From the NCBI GenBank assembly GCA_002474325.1, contig DKNL01000142.1:1-11556 (forward strand): 11,556 nt of DNA, in the 5' to 3' direction. Positions 7,058 through 11,556 of this stretch are shown here, piece by piece. The notes beneath the pieces were generated by a model. The model was given only the letters and a program-made list of their open reading frames with translations, ran no database searches and was not told the DNA's origin. This DNA comes from Opitutales bacterium UBA7389 (GTDB lineage Bacteria; Verrucomicrobiota; Verrucomicrobiia; Opitutales; Opitutaceae). Numbering within the stretch: position 1 is the stretch's first letter; every line of letters starts with the position of its first letter. The position numbers were made by a program, and so were the translations under genes.

Positions 7058-7123
7058 TCATTTGGCTCCAAGGCCAAGATAAGCAGATCTTCTCCTAATG
7101 CTCCCCAAAAGGTGTTCAATTAA
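7019..7123 (+). CDS. 34-codon small ORF with good ribosome binding site
   Basis: ATG 7019 has AGGAG at 7009-7013, one of the best Shine-Dalgarno sequences in the window, with a 5-base spacer. The ORF encodes 34 residues beginning MRAACGRVALSLLSFGSK and ending at TAA 7121-7123. Its first codons lie inside the terminator-like hairpin, so it could be a leader peptide whose translation affects that hairpin. There is no codon run of the kind seen in amino-acid leader peptides. A chance ORF is quite possible. Confidence 0.22.
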   Translation: MRAACGRVALSLLSFGSKAKISRSSPNAPQKVFN

Positions 7124-7223
7124 TGGTAGGGCTTGATCTTTGGGAAACGAGATGGAAACGTTTCAGCATACTTGAGTAAGTTCACTCGGCGTTAACCTGT
7201 ATAGCGATGTCGCGGGGGCGATC

Positions 7224-7260
7224 AAAAGGGGCAGCTTGGGAGGGTTGTCCCTTTTTTATT
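7224..7260 (+). terminator. second terminator-like hairpin, sharing its loop motif with the first
   Basis: AAAAGGGGCA (7224-7233) pairs with TGTCCCTTTT (7246-7255) over 10 bp with one G-T pair. A 12-base loop contains TGGGAGGGT, and a T-rich tail follows (TTATTTC). Stem, loop and tail fit an intrinsic terminator. It lies about 75 bases before the beta-barrel gene and no gene ends just before it, so it would act on transcripts from the DUF3987/attenuator region. The loop motif TGGGAGGGT also occurs at 7033-7041 in the first hairpin. Confidence 0.5.
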
Positions 7261-7332
7261 TCTACCGACTGAAACCTGCAATCGCTGGTCTGCAAAAGTT
7301 GGCATGCGAATACTACCGATAGCTGAAACATA

Positions 7333-7875
7333 ATGCCATTCTCAATGAGTCTACTTTGTAAAATCCCGTTCACCATCCTCGGTCTGATGGCTTTGGGCAC
7401 ACACCAACTTATCGGAACGGACTTAGTGAAATACAGTGCTCTAAAAAGCGAATATTTACAACTGCATATTAATGGACAATCAAACCACTTGAACGCAAAC
7501 AATGCGGAATTGAACGAATTTAACTACGGGCTAGGCTTTACCTATAATATCGGTGAGTTAATGTCGGATACACGAATCCTGGACAAAGTGGTCGTTTCCA
7601 TTGAAGCCGATATCTATTCAGACTCGTTTTCGGACCTGGGGTACGCATTTGGTGCCTCTTTTCAACGACGACTTTTTGAGAAACTGGATTGGGGAGTTAA
7701 CATCGGGTTGGTCCATGAAAAAAAGTTGCGGGAGAAGTCAGATCTTTATATGCATCCCTACCTTTGCCCATATTTGCAGACGAATTTTGACCATCCGGTC
7801 AATGTAAGGATTCTTTATGTCCCGCCGGTCTATAATGCAGGCATTTTTACAGCTCAATTGATGGTAAGCTTCTAG
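7333..7875 (+). CDS. small exported beta-barrel protein, probably outer membrane, function unknown
   Basis: A 180-residue protein with an N-terminal hydrophobic segment (IPFTILGLMALG) after a lysine, consistent with a signal peptide. Alternating hydrophobic/polar strands follow: NEFNYGLGFTYNIGE, VVVSIEADIYSDSFSDLGY, WGVNIGLVHEKKL, and a PYLCPYLQTNF stretch. The last strand ends IFTAQLMVSF; a C-terminal phenylalanine on an amphipathic strand is the usual outer-membrane barrel insertion signal. The layout, with a GLG...Y strand, a DSF turn and late prolines (PPVYNAG), resembles small barrel proteins often annotated as hypothetical in proteobacteria and phages. No PagP or OmpW signature is clear enough to name it. 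Start ATG 7333 has no Shine-Dalgarno sequence; ATG 7345 is an alternative. It stands alone among gene remnants, as a mobile-DNA passenger might. Confidence 0.6.
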   Translation: MPFSMSLLCKIPFTILGLMALGTHQLIGTDLVKYSALKSEYLQLHINGQSNHLNANNAELNEFNYGLGFTYNIGELMSDTRILDKVVVSIEADIYSDSFSDLGYAFGASFQRRLFEKLDWGVNIGLVHEKKLREKSDLYMHPYLCPYLQTNFDHPVNVRILYVPPVYNAGIFTAQLMVSF

Positions 7876-7996
7876 CGATTAGATCGGAGAGAGTCGCGTC
7901 CGCCTCATGAATGTTAGGCATCCGATCAGCCCCCATCAGAAGATAAATATTTCTCCTAATGGTAAAAGGTTTCCAAGGGCAATCACGGCATTCATG

Positions 7997-8005
7997 TGAT
8001 ATAAT
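7997..8005 (+). promoter_or_regulatory. extended -10 promoter element, leaderless transcript likely
   Basis: TGATATAAT at 7997-8005 is a perfect TATAAT hexamer with the TG-N extension, which can work without a -35 box; none is seen at 17 bases. The predicted transcription start, 6-7 bases after the hexamer, falls on or next to ATG 8012, leaving no room for a Shine-Dalgarno sequence. The mRNA would be leaderless. Confidence 0.6.
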
Positions 8006-8011
8006 GGTAGC

Positions 8012-8557
8012 ATGATGGAAGCCACGGAACTAAAGGAGAATATCGCTGAGGCGGTTCAGGAGTACGCAAGCAAGAAGCGAGATGAAGGCGTAAAAAGTTT
8101 AAGCCGAATGAATCCCGAAAAAGTGGGGCTGATCCTGTATTTATTTTGCCTCGGTGTTAGCCAATCACAAATGGTAAAGAAGCATGGCATATGCCACAAG
8201 ACGATCAAACATACGCTTCAGGAATACACAGATCATCTTGGCAAATGGACAGAGGTGGGGGCGAGGCTTTCCAAACAGCTATTCTTGAACCTGCACTCTC
8301 TGGAAGAGGACATTATAGAAAAGCTCCGAGAGCGGATGGAAAGTGGGAAGCTGAAGGCCACATTCCGCGACATTTATTACGTCTCTACGGCTAAAGAGAA
8401 ATCTTGGCAACAAGCTCACCGCATTGAGGAGAGGAAGAAGGAAGCTGGCTACACTAGGAATGTCGTCAGCCAAGAAGACTATGAAGACGTTCTAGCCAAA
8501 GCCAGAGAACGGATGAGAGAGCTTTGGCAAGTTGCTGTCGATGAATTCCTCTATTAG
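8012..8557 (+). CDS. phage-like helix-turn-helix DNA-binding protein (terminase-small-subunit-like architecture)
   Basis: A 181-residue protein. Residues about 34-72 (NPEKVGLILYLFCLGVSQSQ, then MVKKHGICHKTIKHTLQEY) form a helix-turn-helix: a helix, the turn around LGVSQSQMVKKHG and a recognition helix. A helical region (83-145) ends with KATFRDIYYVSTAKEKSWQQ. Proteins with this plan, a homeodomain-like HTH and then a 'DLA..TAI..DK' helix, include small terminase subunits and related phage or transposon regulators; this is a pattern match, not firm homology. No large terminase gene is near. The last dozen codons (LWQVAVDEFLY) run antisense through an HsdR fragment, so the original C-terminus may have been replaced at a junction near 8515-8525. 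A second ATG follows directly at 8015. Confidence 0.6.
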   Translation: MMEATELKENIAEAVQEYASKKRDEGVKSLSRMNPEKVGLILYLFCLGVSQSQMVKKHGICHKTIKHTLQEYTDHLGKWTEVGARLSKQLFLNLHSLEEDIIEKLRERMESGKLKATFRDIYYVSTAKEKSWQQAHRIEERKKEAGYTRNVVSQEDYEDVLAKARERMRELWQVAVDEFLY

Positions 8558-8784
8558 CTCCCGCTTGCTGCGGAGCTCAATTTCGCCGGCAACGGAATCG
8601 AGAATCAAAGAGCGAAGATTTTCCTGTTTAGGCTTCTCCGAATCGTATAGCTGGGCAAGCAATGCCAGTATGTACTGAACATTGATCACATCTCGGTGTA
8701 TCAGCTCCAGCTCGAAATCAACGTCGCCAAGAACGGATGTACTTTTCGGCTTTGATGTCCGTCTTCTTGCCGCTACCAAATGGA
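8492..8784 (-). pseudogene. C-terminal fragment of type I restriction subunit HsdR
   Basis: The minus-strand frame reads SVLGDVDFELELIHRD, NVQYILALLAQL, LILDSVAGEIELRSKREL and IEEFIDSNLPKL. This is the conserved helical C-terminal region of type I restriction endonuclease R subunits, where DxDFELELI, INVxYIL, LRSKRELIEKFI and ENLP occur in this order. Full-length HsdR has about 900 or more residues; only about 85 recognisable ones remain. A TGA lies in frame just upstream (about 8785-8790), and homology ends after NLPKLS at about 8520, so both ends are missing. The nuclease and helicase domains and hsdM/hsdS are absent, so it is non-functional. Its 3' end overlaps the HTH gene antisense by about 65 bases. 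Confidence 0.78.
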
Positions 8785-8979
8785 TTCACTGAGTATTCTC
8801 CAGTTGCGATCGTAGAGTAAAGAGCCACGGCCAAAATAGTTAATTATGTCGATAGTTATTGCCTCAAACTAAGCCTTATTGGAGTTGGATTTGTCCGGCT
8901 AAGGGTAGATTTAGACAAGGTTATTAACATACACTCTGCATGGTTAGGGTTTTGGCGTGAATCTTCGGCCACGAAAAAT
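8785..8979. other. intergenic stretch upstream of the beta-propeller gene
   Basis: About 195 bases without a credible ORF. The promoter of the beta-propeller gene should lie here. TAGACA (8912-8917) and TACACT (8930-8935) resemble -35 and -10 hexamers but are only 12 bases apart, so no promoter is called. No hairpin or repeat stands out. Confidence 0.4.
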
Positions 8980-10467
8980 ATGGAAAAAGTGATATTAGGG
9001 ATTACAATTGTGCACGGAGTACTTTCAACGTTGGTAGAGGCGTCCGAAGCCCATGCATGGACGAGCTTTAGAAACGGCGGAATTGGTTCTTCGATAGAAT
9101 CTGTACTTCCGATGGAGTGGTCGCCTGAGAAAGGAATTTTGTGGCAAAGAGAAACGCGCGGTTATGGTCAGTCTTCACCTCTGCTGTGGAACGATTTCAT
9201 TTACATTACATATGTAGATGGACCGTATAAGGATCTATCTGTGGTGGCGGCAATAGACCTTATGACAGGCGTAGTAAGATGGGAGTACGAATTTCCAACG
9301 AGCCAAACAGATTCGTCTTGGTACGCTGAAAGTAGGGCGGCTCCGACTCCTGTAGTCGATAAAGATGGAATTTATTCCTTTTTTGAGGGGGGCGATTTAT
9401 TGGCCATCGATCATAGAGGAACCCTTAAATGGCACCGATCGCTAACTAAAGATTATGGGGAAATTGACAGTGGCCATGGTTTGGGAGCTTCATTAGCTCA
9501 GTCCGATGAAGCAGTTTTCGTTTTGGTGGAACATCAAGGGCCTAGCTATCTTGTATCGATCGATAAAGAATCTGGTAGAAATCTTTGGAAAACTGAGCGA
9601 TCCCCGGGGATCTCTTGGGCTAGCCCGATCGTAGCTGAACTTCAGGGGCGAAGACAAATAATCGTTAGTTCAAATGGTAATGTTAGCGGATACGACGCTT
9701 TTGACGGATCAATTATATGGAGCCATAATGATGTTGTTGGAAATACGATGGCTTCTGTTACTGTAGTTGAGAACCAAGTATTTGTTGGAGCAAAGGGGGA
9801 TAGCGGGACCTTCTGCCTTGAATTTATTGCAGACTCGAAACTTGGGACGTATCGAAAAATTTGGGAAAACGCTGAGGCGGTTTGTAATTATGCCAGCCCA
9901 TTAGTTTGGGACGAGAACGTATACATCGTCGACAGCAGAGGGTTTGTTCATTGTTTGAACAGGTATGATGGAAAACATCGGTTTGAGGAGAAACTGCCAG
10001 ATGTTTGCTGGGCAACTCCAGTCCTCGCCGAAGGTAAAATTTTATTTTTTTCCAAAAATGGAGTTGGAACGATTATCAAAGGAACGACTCATTACGATGA
10101 AGTTGCAACGAATCATCTATGGGACTTGGAGAAGCCTCCCTCTCCCGAATCTTATGTTCAAAATCCTCCAGAAAGCTCATTTTCGTCTCCAAGCTTCATA
10201 GATAGGCTAAATAATTCTGATCAAGACGGTGATGGGCTTGTAGTTCCAGCGGAATTACATTCGTCCTTGAAAAGATCATTTAGTCGCCTCGATGAAAATG
10301 AGGACGGGGTCATTGACAAAAATGAAATAGCGAAAGTGGAGGACCGCATTCGTGCAAATAGTGCATCAAACATATTCGACGATCCAATAGTCTATAGCTC
10401 AATAGTTGGAAAGCGATCCATTATTATTCGGACGGGGACTAGGCTATACAACATAAGCACAAGATAA
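8980..10467 (+). CDS. exported PQQ-type beta-propeller protein with paired EF-hands
   Basis: A 495-residue protein with a signal peptide (MEKVILGITIVHGVLSTLVEASEA). It contains about five or six propeller blades of the PQQ/BamB type, recognisable by repeats such as 'SSPLLWNDFIYIT...VAAIDLMTGVVRWEYEF', 'ASPIVA...GYDAFDGSIIW' and 'ASPLVWDENVYIV...CLNRYDGKHRF'. Near the C-terminus are two 12-residue EF-hand loops, D414-E425 (DQDGDGLVVPAE) and D438-E449 (DENEDGVIDKNE), with acidic or Asn ligands at positions 1, 3 and 5, Gly at 6 and Glu at 12. A final strand pair (SSIVGKRSIIIRTGTRLYNI) probably closes the propeller after the EF-hands. The role is unknown: such proteins are exported, bind calcium and are frequent in Verrucomicrobia and Planctomycetes, but no PQQ-dehydrogenase catalytic motif is recognised. 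ATG 8980 has no clear Shine-Dalgarno sequence. Confidence 0.85.
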   Translation: MEKVILGITIVHGVLSTLVEASEAHAWTSFRNGGIGSSIESVLPMEWSPEKGILWQRETRGYGQSSPLLWNDFIYITYVDGPYKDLSVVAAIDLMTGVVRWEYEFPTSQTDSSWYAESRAAPTPVVDKDGIYSFFEGGDLLAIDHRGTLKWHRSLTKDYGEIDSGHGLGASLAQSDEAVFVLVEHQGPSYLVSIDKESGRNLWKTERSPGISWASPIVAELQGRRQIIVSSNGNVSGYDAFDGSIIWSHNDVVGNTMASVTVVENQVFVGAKGDSGTFCLEFIADSKLGTYRKIWENAEAVCNYASPLVWDENVYIVDSRGFVHCLNRYDGKHRFEEKLPDVCWATPVLAEGKILFFSKNGVGTIIKGTTHYDEVATNHLWDLEKPPSPESYVQNPPESSFSSPSFIDRLNNSDQDGDGLVVPAELHSSLKRSFSRLDENEDGVIDKNEIAKVEDRIRANSASNIFDDPIVYSSIVGKRSIIIRTGTRLYNISTR

Positions 10468-10470
10468 AAA

Positions 10471-10485
10471 GCTTCGCCGCGGAGC
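10471..10485 (-). terminator. weak hairpin with T-run on the minus strand
   Basis: GCTTCG (10471-10476) pairs with CGGAGC (10480-10485) with one G-T pair and a CCG loop. On the minus strand it is followed by TTTTTAT, a terminator form, though no minus-strand gene lies upstream. On the plus strand, just after the beta-propeller gene, no T-run follows. Confidence 0.25.
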
Positions 10486-10586
10486 CAAGCCTTCATAGAC
10501 CTCATCACGAAACTTTTTTAGATAATAAGTGTCTAATAGGAAGTGCATTTAATTAAACATCATCAAAATTTTAATGATTTCGCCTG

Positions 10587-10603
10587 ATCGGTCATGGACC
10601 GAT
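10587..10603. promoter_or_regulatory. perfect 7-3-7 palindrome, candidate operator
   Basis: ATCGGTC-ATG-GACCGAT is a perfect inverted repeat with 7-base arms and a 3-base centre, 30 bases before the preferred start of the next gene. Position and symmetry suit a dimeric regulator site or an mRNA hairpin. The upstream AT-rich stretch (about 10500-10580) would suit a promoter, but no hexamer pair is convincing. Confidence 0.45.
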
Positions 10604-10632
10604 TCGTTCTTTCTCGTTGGGGGAATTTTGGG

Positions 10633-11265
10633 ATGTCTACGTTATTAGAGGATAAGAGAAAAAGTCTCGCTGGACTCATACGCGTTACGGCGAAAAGAAT
10701 CGATGAGGGTGCCGATTACCGTTGGACTCACCAAGGTCGTTGTAATTGCGGCCACCTTGCACAAACGTTGACCGGTTTAAGCGGAGGGGAAATACACAGT
10801 ATTGCTTTGCATTCTGAGGGTGAGTGGGTCGACCACGTCGAAGAATTTTGTGAAATCAGTAACAAGCCAGTCAATGAGTTGATACGGGAAATGCTTTCTC
10901 ATGGTCTAGAGATTGAAGAGTTGTATGCTCTCGAGCGTTTAAACTTAGATCTCGTGCTCAGACATCTGCCAGAAGGACGCTGCTCGCTAGATTACAGATT
11001 AAGAGAGGACGTAGTTACATATTTGGAAACATGGGCAGACGTAATCGAGGCTGAAATTACATGGCATCGTAACTCAAAAACGCCAATTTACGTAAACAAC
11101 AGAATCTTTGTCATGCACGAACCACGTACACGGGTGCCCGATGCAATTGATGAAAACCCAGCAAGTGGGTCCGAGCCAACGGCGAAAGGAAAAGACATTT
11201 ACGGAAGAGGATCGGTCGGAAAATATAAACGGAGAATGTCTCACCGAACAAGAATGGGAGCATAG
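10633..11265 (+). CDS. conserved protein of unknown function with CNCGH motif
   Basis: A 210-residue protein. ATG 10633 is preferred over the upstream ATG 10594 because GGGGGAA (10619-10625) sits at a usable distance and the upstream ATG is the centre of a palindrome. After an N-terminal helix (KRKSLAGLIRVTAKRIDEGA) comes YRWTHQGRCNCGHLAQTLTG, a Cys-x-Cys-Gly-His motif of a kind I recall from hypothetical proteins in several phyla, with no known role. A second block, EEFCEISNKPVNELIREM, and ALERLNLDLVLRHLPEG follow. The paired cysteines and histidine could bind metal; that is inference. The last 40 or so residues (after PDAIDENPAS) are polar and basic and overlap another ORF, so the natural C-terminus may be shorter or altered. 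No signal peptide or membrane segment is seen. Confidence 0.65.
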   Translation: MSTLLEDKRKSLAGLIRVTAKRIDEGADYRWTHQGRCNCGHLAQTLTGLSGGEIHSIALHSEGEWVDHVEEFCEISNKPVNELIREMLSHGLEIEELYALERLNLDLVLRHLPEGRCSLDYRLREDVVTYLETWADVIEAEITWHRNSKTPIYVNNRIFVMHEPRTRVPDAIDENPASGSEPTAKGKDIYGRGSVGKYKRRMSHRTRMGA

Positions 11266-11380
11266 GTGTTGGAAAAACAGAGATGCCCTCACCAAAGAAA
11301 TGACTTCTGATCAAATCGCCGAAGCACAGAAAATGGCACGCGAGATGGTTGAGGCCAACCCCAAGCTTATTAGTGAATAG
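11108..11380 (+). pseudogene. overlapping ORF ending like a Sel1/TPR protein C-terminus (possible remnant)
   Basis: In a second plus-strand frame, the ORF ends WKNRDALTKEMTSDQIAEAQ followed by KMAREMVEANPKLISE. The run 'RDALTKEMTSDQIAEAQKMARE' closely resembles the C-terminal segment of many Sel1/TPR-repeat proteins (RDxLAxxMTPEQIAEAQxLAREW). No Sel1 repeats precede it: the first 40 residues are low-complexity and overlap the previous gene by about 158 bases. It may be the tail of a lost Sel1-repeat gene joined here, or a small real gene starting later, such as at the internal ATG of MTSDQ. No start or Shine-Dalgarno sequence decides this. Confidence 0.4.
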
Positions 11381-11385
11381 AAGAG

Positions 11386-11430
11386 TTAGCGGAGGTTCTT
11401 TCATAACCGCCCGCTGACCTGCACTTTTTA
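11386..11430 (+). terminator. hairpin followed by T-run after the 3'-most ORF
   Basis: AGCGG...GGTT pairs with AACC...CCGCT (about 11387-11414) in a 9-bp stem with a small internal loop and a CTTTCAT apex. A five-T run comes about 10 bases later. The distance to the T-run is longer than ideal. It lies just after the ORF ending at 11380 and probably ends that transcript. Confidence 0.4.
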
Positions 11431-11477
11431 GCCTTTTCTAGGTCTGCACGTCGTTCTGTTTATTGGCTTAGGCTTAG

Positions 11478-11505
11478 GTGCTGGCCCATAGCACGACAAT
11501 TTTTT
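11478..11505 (+). terminator. weak hairpin with six-T run
   Basis: GTGCT (11478-11482), loop GGCCCAT and AGCAC (11490-11494) form a 5-bp stem, followed after GACAA by six T's. It may back up the previous hairpin. The stem is short and confidence low. The remaining bases to the window end show no gene. Confidence 0.3.
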
Positions 11506-11556
11506 CGGAGGCTAGTTGATCCATTCTGGTTAGAAACTAAACTCAAATTTTAAGCG

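Noticed and set aside
7182..7502. 106-codon minus-strand ORF over the beta-barrel gene start
   Set aside because: It lacks domain signals and overlaps a plus-strand gene with a signal peptide and barrel pattern.
7913..7919. GTTAGGC as a second attC core site
   Set aside because: No matching RYYYAAC box or pairing arms occur within the preceding 150 bases; a 7-base match to so loose a consensus is expected by chance.
11111..11404. 97-codon minus-strand ORF near the window end
   Set aside because: Composition is of shadow type (many Phe, Leu, His) and it covers the plus-strand ORF with Sel1-like residues.
1..11556. CRISPR array, rRNA, tRNA or insertion sequence
   Set aside because: No regularly spaced direct repeats, no recognisable RNA gene, and no transposase or paired terminal inverted repeats were found on either strand.

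Overview
The window looks like a chromosomal piece of a Gram-negative bacterium with moderate GC content. Outer-membrane-type proteins, an imelysin, a BlaI-type repressor with a TAC-N4-GTA operator, and a beta-propeller protein with EF-hand loops together suggest the PVC group, perhaps Verrucomicrobiota. This is inferred from gene content only; no rRNA or other taxonomic marker is present.

Positions 1-5414 are intact housekeeping-type DNA. After a possible gene tail and a 31-codon ORF comes a YgaP-like membrane rhodanese. It is followed by a complete proton-translocating NAD(P) transhydrogenase in the three-gene form (pntAA, pntAB, pntB). Next is a BlaI/MecI-family repressor with an operator-like palindrome at its start but no BlaR1-type partner. 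An imelysin-family periplasmic protein converges on it from the minus strand.

Positions 5415-8980 are gene-poor, rearranged accessory DNA. They hold a thioredoxin-like pseudogene (minus strand, no start codon, one in-frame stop) abutting a 5'-truncated DUF3987 primase/helicase-like gene (plus strand). Downstream is a 430-base non-coding stretch with an integron attC-like inverted repeat, an attenuator-like set of four complementary segments and two terminator-like hairpins that share a loop motif. Then come a small beta-barrel protein gene, a phage-like helix-turn-helix gene with a promoter placed for leaderless transcription, and a C-terminal fragment of a type I restriction subunit (HsdR) overlapping it antisense. 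The segment of about 6260-8520 is bordered on both sides by broken genes, as expected of inserted and decaying mobile DNA.

Positions 8980-11556 hold an exported PQQ-type beta-propeller protein with two textbook EF-hand loops, a conserved protein of unknown function with a CNCGH motif preceded by a perfect 7-3-7 palindrome, and an overlapping short ORF resembling the C-terminus of Sel1/TPR proteins.

The clearest functional unit is the transhydrogenase, which couples the proton gradient to NADPH formation; the rhodanese beside it may share a redox or sulfur role. No complete new defence or mobile system is visible. The most unusual parts are the RNA-like structures and rearrangement junctions between 6240 and 8790.
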